64,000 bases of DNA from Nitrospirota bacterium. GTDB taxonomy: Bacteria > Nitrospirota > Thermodesulfovibrionia > Thermodesulfovibrionales > JdFR-85. The DNA lies in the NCBI GenBank assembly GCA_035873375.1, contig JAYWMQ010000007.1, positions 43,696-107,695 on the forward strand, written 5' to 3'. The notes beneath the pieces are model-generated. The model made no database searches. It had not been told where the DNA came from and worked only from the letters and a program-made list of their open reading frames with translations. Position numbers and translations under genes: made by a program. Of the stretch, positions 37,182 to 44,824 are shown one piece after another (position 1 is the stretch's first letter; each line of letters opens with the position of its first letter).

Positions 37182-37214
37182 TGCTATTAACCCCGACAAT
37201 CATCTACAATCCGG

Positions 37215-37413
37215 ATTGAGCGATAAGCAGTACCGGATAGAGCGACTTTAGATATTTTTCGGTAACAGTTCTTAGCGAAATGAAGCGTCCACATCCGTGA
37301 CTGTTTGAAGCCTGAACTTGTTTCAGGCTGAGTTTCACGGATGTAGCGTAATGAGATTAGAACTGTCGAAAAATATCTTCTTTAGCGAAAGCCGGTACTG
37401 CTTATCGCTCAAT
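37215..37413. mobile_element. Palindromic element C with perfect 22-bp terminal inverted repeats (MITE-like)
   Basis: ATTGAGCGATAAGCAG... at 37215-37236 is perfectly inverted at 37392-37413. Inside, further stems nest: GATATTTTTCG (37251-37261) with CGAAAAATATC (37367-37377), ACAGTTCT (37265-37272) with AGAACTGT (37359-37366), ACATCCGTGA (37291-37300) with TCACGGATGT (37335-37344), and AGCCTGAA with TTCAGGCT around the centre. The motif TAGCG(A/T)AATGA appears on both sides as a direct repeat. No ORF is inside. No clear target-site duplication is seen. Confidence 0.8.
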
Positions 37414-37416
37414 ATT

Positions 37417-38277
37417 TTAATAACCTTGAGCACTCAGGCGATCCCCCACTTTCTCAGCAAATGCCTGCAGTTCCGGATTCTCCTTATATGCATACGCACG
37501 GTCTTTGTTCACCACCACAGACACCCGCTGAATGTCCCTATCACTTACTTCCAAATTACAGAAACTGGAGAGCTTCCGTAATAACTCAAACGGCTCAGAA
37601 ACAAGGTTTTCATATTTCAGCTCAAGGGCACCGGAGCCCAGGGCTGTAACGTGTTTTTTAGCTTCCTTCAAATATTCCTCCCAGAGCGAAAAAGCGCCTT
37701 CCAAAGAGGCACACCGTATTGAATCAGTGAAACCACCCCGCTTTGGCCGGACCCTGTAAAACGCCCTCCTTGCAAGATATCTTGACTTCTTGTTCTCAAA
37801 CGCTCTTTGTTCCCGCTTAACCAGGCTGTTTGCCACATCAATACCATTGCGGTGGATATGTATCACCCTTGCATCGGGAAATATTTCCTGCCAAAGAGGG
37901 AGCGTATAGGTATTACGTGGGTCTTTCCATCCCCAGGGAAAGTTCAGGTTGAAAAGGCTGCGGTAACTCAGGCATTTCCTCCAGCCAAGAAATGAGGCAA
38001 CAGCCGGTGTCTTAACCATGGAACGCATGTAATCAGTAGCCAGGGTCCTGATTTCCTTATTTTCGAGCAGGAAATGAAATGGTTCAGGATAATCCCAGGA
38101 AGCACAGCTTTGATGCAGGAGCCAATCATTAATGTTCATGAAAAAGAGGGTTTCATGGTTGTGCTGTTTTTTCCTGCCGGTAAACAAGCCCAAATTCTCC
38201 AGTATCTGAGCGATCATTCCTGTACCGGAGCGGTGCATACCAATAATTATAAAAGGAGACGGACTACGGTCTCTCAT
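37417..38277 (-). CDS. Sulfotransferase family protein
   Basis: A 286-residue enzyme of the PAPS-dependent sulfotransferase group. The 5'-phosphosulfate-binding loop is FIIIGMHRSGTGMIAQILENLG near the N-terminus, and the 3'-phosphate motif is ARVIHIHRNGIDVANSLVKRE. FPWGWKDPRNTYTLPLW lies between. The start is set at MRDRSPSPFIII, 14 bases inside the end of the transposase gene, with GAGGGGC upstream; a longer frame to 38373 reads through transposase sequence and is not credible. It probably sulfates a glycan. The start now depends on sequence brought by the transposase. Confidence 0.85.
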   Translation of the reverse strand: MRDRSPSPFIIIGMHRSGTGMIAQILENLGLFTGRKKQHNHETLFFMNINDWLLHQSCASWDYPEPFHFLLENKEIRTLATDYMRSMVKTPAVASFLGWRKCLSYRSLFNLNFPWGWKDPRNTYTLPLWQEIFPDARVIHIHRNGIDVANSLVKREQRAFENKKSRYLARRAFYRVRPKRGGFTDSIRCASLEGAFSLWEEYLKEAKKHVTALGSGALELKYENLVSEPFELLRKLSSFCNLEVSDRDIQRVSVVVNKDRAYAYKENPELQAFAEKVGDRLSAQGY

Positions 38278-38944
38278 TTTCTGCCCCTCTCTTCGCCGGT
38301 CTTCCCCGCGGCCTGAGCGTAGATTCCAATCCAAGTTCCCTTCCCATCTGCATCTGCCACATCGTATCTCCATATGGAGATTGACGATTTACACTCTGAC
38401 GAAGCCTGTCCAGTTCATGTGCCGTTAAAGGCTCATCCACATATCTATCCCAGTTCCGGGGTAGTTCTACCGGTATTTCATCAAGCAATAAACGCGAACT
38501 ATTACCAATCAACACACTGTGAGATGACCACAACCAATCTTTTGCTGATCTGACCAGACCAGCCCTTACCGGATTTCCTTCAACATACCTTAATCCCGTT
38601 AACAAATGCTCATCTCTCTGTATAACAAAGCTCTTAAACCGTCCCTGCCATACATGACCACTGGTTCCATTATCGCGATGGTAACGGCGGACGTGACACG
38701 TCATCAACCACTGCATCCATCTGCTTAAATCCTCGGCTCTGGTTGGCATCAGGATCATATGAAAATGATTCGGCATCAAACAGAATGCCAGTATCCTGAC
38801 GGAATACCGGGTCTTTGCGTCTCTCATTAAATTAATAAAAACCTCATAATCCCGGCTTTTATGAAAGACACGCTGTCTCCCATTTCCACGGTTAATTACA
38901 TGGTAAACAAAACCATCGACCAGTCCTCTCGGAATTCTCGGCAT
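38264..38944 (-). mobile_element. REP-associated tyrosine transposase (RAYT, Y1/IS200-like)
   Basis: A 226-residue Y1-type HUH transposase of the RAYT branch. It has MPRIPRGLVDGFVYHVINRGNGRQRVF, the metal-binding HUH motif in MPNHFHMIL, the catalytic Tyr region LLTGLRYVEGNPVRAGLV, and DWLWSSHSVLIG. RAYTs cut and paste or copy single-stranded REP/BIME palindromes. The gene is intact. Immediately upstream, AAAAATAGGGACAGGCTAC (about 38963-38981) looks like its left boundary; it has cut the last residues of the WecA-like paralogue next to it. On the other side it overlaps the sulfotransferase start. Confidence 0.88.
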
Positions 38945-38990
38945 CGTTATAAACCTTCAATCAAAAAGTAGCCTGTCCCTATTTTTATTT

Positions 38991-39995
38991 TCATTTTTTA
39001 AACCTCACAATCCTTCTGTAGAGATAAAGATACGTGGCTGAAAAGAGAAAGAATATGAAGATTAACACGGGGGTGTTTGAATGAAATGGAAAGGCCATAA
39101 TATTAAATGCTGCAACCAGCACCCAGATATAGACAGAGGTCTTTGGATTATTCCTTGCTATCCGGCTGTGAACAAGCATATGAAAGTGCACCCTGTCAGG
39201 CTTGAAGGCTGAAAGGCCCCGCTTGAATTTCTTCCTGTAGAGTGAAAAGAAGACCTCAAATACCGGATAGGCAAGTACCACCAGCGGAAACCAGGGAGAT
39301 ATGCCGGGATTCCTCTTTACAAGCAGTATGGATATCTCGGCAAGTATAAAACCGATAAAGTAGGCCCCGCCGTCTCCAAGAAAGATTCTGCCCCTCGGGA
39401 AATTCCATGCAAAAAACCCGGCTATCGCAACTATCAGTACCGTGCTTACCCCCAATATCAACTGATCTCCATAAATATACGATACAGCTGCAAACGACAA
39501 CAGGAGTATAACCGACACCCCGGCTGCAAGGCCGTTGAATCCGTCTATTATGTTAATGGCATTGGATAACCCTGTAACGGCAATCAAGGTGAATGGTATC
39601 GCCATCCATAACGGCATCCTCATCAGACCTATGTCATAAACAATGCTGTCCATCAACACCATTGCCACTACAGCTCCTGCCATTATTACCGAGAGCCTCA
39701 ACTTCGGACTGATGTTTGACGTCAGATCCTCATAAAAACCTATTACAAATGCCGGCAGCGCAGACAAAACAAGATACTCCCCCTCTTTCCCAAACATCCA
39801 TAGCCCGACAACTAATGCAATAACTATCCCCAAACCTCCGGCCCTCGGCGTTGGTACATAGTGGAATCTCTGGGGCTTGTCAGTATCTGCCCGGTCAATG
39901 CAGAATGACCGGATACGGGAGTTCTTTATTACTATAAACTGGATTACAAAAGAGACTAAAAATGGCAGGGTAATTTGTAGCAGGATATGGTTCAT
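38991..39995 (-). CDS. MraY/WecA-like polyprenyl-phosphate glycosyltransferase, paralogue 2 (C-terminally trimmed)
   Basis: About 334 residues and, by eye, roughly nine in ten identical to the copy at 23023-24063. It keeps all motifs: FHYVPTPRAGGLGI, GFYEDLTSN, NAINIIDGFNGLAAG, RIFLGDGGAYFIGF and HFHMLVH. It ends RIVRFKK with a stop in sequence from the RAYT boundary, so the last ten or so residues seen in paralogue 1 are gone; catalysis is probably not affected. ATG 39995 corresponds to the start of paralogue 1; TTG 40004 is also in frame. The two copies are direct repeats flanking about 15 kb of glycan genes. Confidence 0.88.
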   Translation of the reverse strand: MNHILLQITLPFLVSFVIQFIVIKNSRIRSFCIDRADTDKPQRFHYVPTPRAGGLGIVIALVVGLWMFGKEGEYLVLSALPAFVIGFYEDLTSNISPKLRLSVIMAGAVVAMVLMDSIVYDIGLMRMPLWMAIPFTLIAVTGLSNAINIIDGFNGLAAGVSVILLLSFAAVSYIYGDQLILGVSTVLIVAIAGFFAWNFPRGRIFLGDGGAYFIGFILAEISILLVKRNPGISPWFPLVVLAYPVFEVFFSLYRKKFKRGLSAFKPDRVHFHMLVHSRIARNNPKTSVYIWVLVAAFNIMAFPFHSNTPVLIFIFFLFSATYLYLYRRIVRFKK

Positions 39996-40129
39996 AAGTT
40001 TCAATTTTCAGGGAAGACATTATTTGTACTGTACTTACATGACGCTAACCCTCTAAACTTCTCCACGAACTCAGTTTATCACTTGAAAACATTTAAAGTC
40101 AATTTATTTACCTGAGCCACATTTATTGA

Positions 40130-40170
40130 GTTTTTACCCATTTCAGCTCAAGGCTGAAATGGGTAAAAAC
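40130..40170. repeat. Hairpin family D, copy D1
   Basis: A perfect 18-bp stem (GTTTTTACCCATTTCAGC and its complement) with the loop TCAAG. The A/T run is inside the stem on both sides, so it is not a standard intrinsic terminator. The loop is the reverse complement of that in D2 and D3, so D1 has the opposite orientation. Confidence 0.85.
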
Positions 40171-40182
40171 AGACTCCATCTA

Positions 40183-40935
40183 TTATGCCTTTGTTTGTAC
40201 GTACTGCAATAACTTTGACAAAGGTTTCAGAACAAATGTTATCGGATTCGGATTAAGATCGTTCACTTTCCATGCCTTGTAATTTTCTGCAACCGCCCTG
40301 ACAGTATATAACCCCGGGGTGCTTGTGCCACCTGTCCTCATCTTCACAAGGACCCTCGGAATATAGGTTGTGCTTACTTCATGTTTATACAAAAACCGTA
40401 ACATCAATTCATAATCTGCAGCAAGAGGAAATCCTATATTCAGAAAACCATATTTTCTGTAAACATCCCTTTTAACAAAAAACGTCGGATGCGGCGGCAT
40501 CCAACCGTTCCTGAATCTATGTTTTAAAAACTCTCCCGACTTCCAGTGCCTGACCGGGACATTCGTATTATGCCTGTCAACATAAACCAGGTCTCCGTAG
40601 CAGGAATCCACATTCTTTTCTGAAAAATACTCTACTACATTCTCAATTACCGTTCTGTCAGCATAAAGATCATCGGAATTCAATATCCCTACAACATCAC
40701 CTGAAGCAACCTCAAGCCCCTTGTTCATGGCATCATATATGCCGTTATCCGGCTCTGATATGACCTTAGCTATATTCTGTTCGTACCTCTTAATAATATC
40801 AAGCGTTCCGTCCGTTGACCCCCCGTCAATGATTACATATTCAATATCATCATGCGTCTGACCAATAACACTTCTGATAGAATCCTCAATGTTTTCAGCC
40901 CCATTGTATACTACTGTAATAATTGAAACTCTCAT
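40183..40935 (-). CDS. Glycosyltransferase family 2 (WcaA/WcaE-like)
   Basis: A 250-residue GT-A enzyme: MRVSIITVVYNGAENIEDSIRSV, YVIIDGGSTDGTLDIIKRY, SEPDNGIYDAMNKGLEVASGDVVGILNSDDLYAD (metal-binding Asp residues), and HPTFFVKRDVYRKYG. The start at 40935 follows AAAGGAGGG; an upstream extension to 40983 lacks a ribosome site. Hairpin D1 lies 12 bases after its stop and D2 upstream of its start. It resembles colanic-acid-type GT2 enzymes that use hexosamines or hexoses, but the donor is unknown. Confidence 0.9.
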   Translation of the reverse strand: MRVSIITVVYNGAENIEDSIRSVIGQTHDDIEYVIIDGGSTDGTLDIIKRYEQNIAKVISEPDNGIYDAMNKGLEVASGDVVGILNSDDLYADRTVIENVVEYFSEKNVDSCYGDLVYVDRHNTNVPVRHWKSGEFLKHRFRNGWMPPHPTFFVKRDVYRKYGFLNIGFPLAADYELMLRFLYKHEVSTTYIPRVLVKMRTGGTSTPGLYTVRAVAENYKAWKVNDLNPNPITFVLKPLSKLLQYVQTKA

Positions 40936-41061
40936 AGCCCCCTCCTTTGTCTCACCCCCGAAAACGTTAATAATACCCTTCAACCTAAAAACAGTCTACA
41001 CCCTTTGTTAACTTTAATGCTACCCCTTGTTGTATATTTCTCCATAATCCTCAAATTCTTT

Positions 41062-41107
41062 TTACCCAAAACAGCCTTGAGCTGAAATGGGTAAGCTGAA
41101 ATGGGTA
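41062..41107. repeat. Hairpin family D, copy D2 (imperfect, with a duplicated half)
   Basis: TTACCC and ACAGC pair with GCTG and TGGGTAA around the loop CTTGA, but the stem has mismatches in the middle. The right half GCTGAAATGGGTAA is repeated in tandem (41081-41094 and 41095-41108), as if one arm had been copied again. Confidence 0.7.
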
Positions 41108-41114
41108 AGGGATT

Positions 41115-41687
41115 TTAATATTTTACCCTGTAATAAACCAATCCCAGATACTCTCTGAAAACCAGTTTTCGGCCAATGTAGCTGTTCCACCATCTGTCCA
41201 TTTGAAAGGCTTTATTCCTGGAGACATAGAACATCAGATTGATATCTTTACCTTTAAAGACTTTATGGAAGATAAAACTGGATCGCCGGAGATGATAAGG
41301 TGAAGTCACAATGATAACCGATCGGAAGTTGTTTTCCTCTGTGGCTTTGAGCACTACAAGGGCATCATCATAAGTGGTGTACGAAGCCCTTGGTAGCGGA
41401 AGCACTTCCTCTTCAGATATCCCCTCACATTGATAGTCCTTGTTTTCCACGTCAAAGCCTGTAAACATAATCCTGGAGGCAAGCCCCTTCCTCAAAAGAT
41501 CAACCGCATCTCTTCGCCGTTCTTTATCTCCACCAAGAGCTACAATAAGGTCTGCCTTCTCTAAAGGTGTGGTAACTATCAGGTACTTTCCCATATCAAT
41601 CAATATAGGAATACGAAACCAATAGAGACTCCCGACAAGTGTAACGGCAACAACAGTCAAAACAATCAGTATATGTTTTCGCTTCAT
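41115..41687 (-). CDS. YdcF-like DUF218 family protein
   Basis: A 190-residue protein with one N-terminal membrane segment (HILIVLTVVAVTLVGSLYWF) and a DUF218/YdcF domain: ADLIVALGGDKERRRDAVDLLRKG, IMFTGFD, YTTYDDALVVLKA and RSVIIVTSPYHLRRSSFIFHKVF. Relatives (SanA, YdcF, ElyC) act in envelope integrity and polyprenyl-carrier metabolism, though biochemical roles are unsettled. The surrounding lipid-linked glycan genes fit that. It is bracketed by hairpins D2 and D3. Confidence 0.8.
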   Translation of the reverse strand: MKRKHILIVLTVVAVTLVGSLYWFRIPILIDMGKYLIVTTPLEKADLIVALGGDKERRRDAVDLLRKGLASRIMFTGFDVENKDYQCEGISEEEVLPLPRASYTTYDDALVVLKATEENNFRSVIIVTSPYHLRRSSFIFHKVFKGKDINLMFYVSRNKAFQMDRWWNSYIGRKLVFREYLGLVYYRVKY

Positions 41688-41760
41688 TTAGATAGATTTT
41701 TAACCTGATAATACTGGAGTTTATAAACCTTACAAATCTTTTTTTAAACGACATCTTCCC

Positions 41761-41797
41761 TATTACCCATTTCTGCCTTGAGCAGAAATGGGTAATA
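41761..41797. repeat. Hairpin family D, copy D3
   Basis: A perfect 16-bp stem (TATTACCCATTTCTGC with its complement) and loop CTTGA. Compared with D1 the inner pairs change from CAGC/GCTG to CTGC/GCAG, a compensated difference. It lies between the radical SAM gene and the DUF218 gene. Confidence 0.85.
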
Positions 41798-41814
41798 GGG
41801 AAAGCCCACCCCCC

Positions 41815-42909
41815 TTATGGAACTGAAACATTCGGCATTAAATCTTCCCGGATAAAAGTACTTCTCTTCTGCACATTCTCCATATCGCTAACAGCATAGC
41901 AATTCCTGCAAAATTCTTCATACTTACCCCTTAATAACCGGGAACGGCTATTTACAACTAACTCCGATGTCAGCATCTCCCTAAAGGTATTTTGAGCAAA
42001 ACTCCCGATTGAACCAATATAGCAGAGATTGACGTCTCCATTGCTTGAGATAATAAAATTAAACCATGGATAGGCGCAAACAGACTTACCAATCCTCTTG
42101 GGTTTCCTGCTTGAGAACAAAGGCGGATGTATTATTGTTATTTTTTTATCCCTGTTAAACTGTTTTTTTACCTTTTCAATGATGGAATCGGACAACTCCT
42201 GGTGAAAAAATAGTGATTCATCAAACAAATCCGCGAAAGGTCTTGTCAGTTTAGCATGCCTCAATTGAACAATGTCAATGTCATATTCTCTGGCAAAATC
42301 ATATATGCCTGACAGTTCTTCAACGTTTTTTCTTAACATTGTATAGTTTATCCTGATAATAGGATTTTTTTTCTTCCTGTTATGATTCCTGACTGATTTC
42401 AGGAGTGACAAAACATTCAGCAATGTAGCAAAGTCCCCATTTGTTCTTATTGAGTTGTAAGTCGACTCTGTAATCCCATCGATGCTGATGTTTATTTCGT
42501 CCAATAATTCTTCATTGATAATATTATAGATTATCTCTTCCTTCATTAAGAGTGCGTTGGTACATATCCCTATATACCCGTTAAAATATTTCCTCGCAAC
42601 CCTTACATACTCCAAAAAATTCCTTGTCATAAACGGCTCAAAACTGCAGGAGAGATCAAGCATTTTCGTTTTATGAAATATCTGCCTCGCTATCGATTCA
42701 AACATCTCCATTGACATGATATTTATTTTATCCCTGTAACCATCCAGGGACATATAGCACATCACACACCGTAGATTGCAAGTGTTATTGGTATCAATTG
42801 CAATCCGGTAAGTCGGCAATCTAAACACTTCCAGTGTTTTTAACGCGGCTACCTTCGAACTCCTGGAACCTAACAGGTTATATAAAAATCGCATTGTATA
42901 TTTATTCAT
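41815..42909 (-). CDS. Radical SAM protein with C-terminal SPASM-like cysteines
   Basis: A 364-residue radical SAM enzyme. The [4Fe-4S] motif CNLRCVMC (CxxxCxxC) is in TNNTCNLRCVMCYMSL near residue 43. ISIDGITESTYNSIRTNGDF matches the MoaA/SPASM class. The C-terminal part has KSVCAYPWFNFIISSNGDVNLCYIG and EFCRNCYAV, resembling a SPASM/twitch auxiliary cluster. Such enzymes modify peptides or sugars by radical chemistry. Placed among glycosyltransferases it may deoxygenate, epimerise or dehydrogenate a sugar, but this is a guess. It is flanked by hairpin D3 and a GT4 gene. Confidence 0.85.
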   Translation of the reverse strand: MNKYTMRFLYNLLGSRSSKVAALKTLEVFRLPTYRIAIDTNNTCNLRCVMCYMSLDGYRDKINIMSMEMFESIARQIFHKTKMLDLSCSFEPFMTRNFLEYVRVARKYFNGYIGICTNALLMKEEIIYNIINEELLDEINISIDGITESTYNSIRTNGDFATLLNVLSLLKSVRNHNRKKKNPIIRINYTMLRKNVEELSGIYDFAREYDIDIVQLRHAKLTRPFADLFDESLFFHQELSDSIIEKVKKQFNRDKKITIIHPPLFSSRKPKRIGKSVCAYPWFNFIISSNGDVNLCYIGSIGSFAQNTFREMLTSELVVNSRSRLLRGKYEEFCRNCYAVSDMENVQKRSTFIREDLMPNVSVP

Positions 42910-42998
42910 ATCGTCAACTTCTTACCCAATAACCAATAAAACCAATTAGAGTAACAGAACAATAGAACCAACCCAAATAATAACCAAGTTTATAATCC

Positions 42999-44168
42999 CT
43001 ACCCCTTAATCACCTTTTCTTGAGCAAGTATCTCTTCATAGGCAGTAATCATCTGATCTGCTATTTTATCCCAGGTGTATTTTCCCATCACCAGTCTTTT
43101 ACCTCTATCCCCCATCTCTTTACATAATTTTGGATTGTCCAATAGTTCACTAACAGCCTTTGACAGGTGATTAGCATCTGTATCAATAATCTTACCACAC
43201 CCCATCTCCTCAACCTCAGGAAAGCTACACTGTTTTGTTATCACTACTGCAAGCCCGCATGCCATTGCCTCCAAAATGCTTATACTAAAACCTTCAGAAT
43301 AAGACGGTAAAACAAAAATATCTGCTCTGCTTAAAGCTGCAAGTTTCTTTTCTCCTGTCAGCATTCCTGTAAATATGGTATTATCTATGGCATTCTCAGC
43401 CTTAAGTATCTCAACTATTTGGTTTTTATAATCATCTTTATCAGGCCCTGCTATTACCAGCTGAATATCATCTCTATTCTTTAATATATTTCCAAAAGCT
43501 CTTGCAAGTATATCAAGCCCCTTTATAGGATGAATGCGTGCTAAGAATAAGATTACCTTTTTCCCTCTCAATAGAGGGTATAAGCCTTCAAACTCTTCCT
43601 TAGATGGAAGATTTTTAAACTCCATTAGATTTAAACCGTTTGGGATAAGAAACACATTTTTGTTGTTAACAAAATTACAGATGCTTTTAACTTCATCTTC
43701 AGTAATGGCATGAATGCCTGAGGCTTCTTTAAGAAGCTTTTTTTGGATCAGGAATGAGAAAATCTTCTTCTTAAACGACTTATGATCTAAACACCAAGGT
43801 TCAAGCTCTCCATGAATAGTTATAACGAAAGGTTTTCTTGCAAACTTTGCTGCTTGACAAGCAGCAAAGTGAGGATGATGCCAGATTTCGTGAATATGAA
43901 CTAAGTCAAAATTAGCGACTTTTCTCATCAAAGCTTTACCCAAAGGTGAAGAATAAGATGTCCAGAATTTTGAAAGGAAACTTTTCGGAAAAAGTTTTAG
44001 ATCAACCTCTCCAAGATTGGTTATACATACATCCTTATCATTTTCTGATGGAGCAAAAATGGACACCTCAACCCCTTTTTTGGCTAAGGCTTCGGTTAGC
44101 TCAGTAACGACCTTTGTTGGGCCCCCCCACTCAGCAAATAAACTCGCTACTACATGTAGCACCTTCAT
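42999..44168 (-). CDS. Glycosyltransferase family 4
   Basis: A 389-residue GT-B enzyme: MKVLHVVASLFAEWGGPTKVVTELTEALAKKGVEVSIFAP, VHIHEIWHHPHFAACQ, VITIHGELEPWCLDHK, LFLARIHPIKGLDILARAF and the EX7E region SYSEGFSISILEAMACGLAVV. The codons for EWGGP contain a G7 run (44122-44128). ATG 44168 overlaps the end of a truncated IS256-like transposase, which implies that the insertion or its deletion ended right at this gene. The upstream sequence was therefore replaced. Confidence 0.88.
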   Translation of the reverse strand: MKVLHVVASLFAEWGGPTKVVTELTEALAKKGVEVSIFAPSENDKDVCITNLGEVDLKLFPKSFLSKFWTSYSSPLGKALMRKVANFDLVHIHEIWHHPHFAACQAAKFARKPFVITIHGELEPWCLDHKSFKKKIFSFLIQKKLLKEASGIHAITEDEVKSICNFVNNKNVFLIPNGLNLMEFKNLPSKEEFEGLYPLLRGKKVILFLARIHPIKGLDILARAFGNILKNRDDIQLVIAGPDKDDYKNQIVEILKAENAIDNTIFTGMLTGEKKLAALSRADIFVLPSYSEGFSISILEAMACGLAVVITKQCSFPEVEEMGCGKIIDTDANHLSKAVSELLDNPKLCKEMGDRGKRLVMGKYTWDKIADQMITAYEEILAQEKVIKG

Positions 44169-44557
44169 CCTCTTAAGGCCAGCTCAAAGTCTCCGCTGGA
44201 CAATCCATGCAGATACAGCTCCGGTAATACTTCTCCAAGCTCTTTAGTCCTCCTCTTGAAATATGGCAGTATCTTACTCTCAAATCGCTCCTCTGTATTC
44301 CATACCCTCTGCCTCCTGATCCTTACCGTCCCTTTCATCAAGGCCAACTTTCGTGACTTGCCATATCCGTTGCAATACCCTTTCCCTATATCTATCCCAG
44401 CCTTTATTCGTTCCGATTTACCCCTTCCTAAAAATTCGTTTACTTCCTCTTTAAATATCTCCTGAATGTATTCCTGCGTCTTTGTCCGTATACATTCTTC
44501 CAGCATCTCGTATTCTTCTATTGACCTCTTCTTCCCTTTTGCTTTATCCTTCCTCAT
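44165..44557 (-). pseudogene. Truncated IS256-family (mutator type) transposase
   Basis: The 130-residue frame starts after an AGGAGAACGC site and reads EECIRTKTQEYIQEIFKEEVNEFLGRG, the N-terminal region of IS256-type transposases, then VRIRRQRVWNTEERFESKILPYFKRRTKELGEVLPELYLHGLSSGDFELALRG. It stops there, where the family continues for a further 250-300 residues with the DDE domain. The 3' part has been lost and the remaining end abuts the glycosyltransferase gene. It is therefore inactive. Confidence 0.85.
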
Positions 44558-44632
44558 GGTAGCGTTCTCCTTTCTTTCAATTAGATTTTCTAATTGTTTC
44601 TTTTTTCCTATGAAAGGTTACACCACCTTTAG

Positions 44633-44777
44633 GCGGCGCAAATAAATAAAGGTAGCAACTTAAGTGTTCTTTGCTTTAGGCTTGATCATGTAATTCCATT
44701 CGCCATGAAACCTATTGCGTTTAATATGAGGAGTATCTCTAACAACAAATTGCTACCTTTATTTGTTTACTCCGCCT
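44633..44777. mobile_element. Element E: short element bounded by 30-bp inverted repeats
   Basis: Positions 44633-44662 and 44748-44777 are inverted repeats with 26 of 30 matches, sharing AAATAAAGGTAGCAA. They enclose 85 bases with no ORF. The left arm lies 76 bases before the transposase fragment start, the usual distance for an IS256 terminal repeat, so E may be the terminal repeat plus a second end, or an independent MITE. Confidence 0.65.
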
Positions 44778-44824
44778 TAATCCCTTTTTCCACTCTTTTT
44801 TATTGTACTCAAAAATGAACAGCC

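Noticed and set aside
40130..40170. Hairpin D1 as an intrinsic terminator
   Set aside because: The A/T runs are part of the perfect stem on both sides, and there is no separate U-tract after the stem in either direction.
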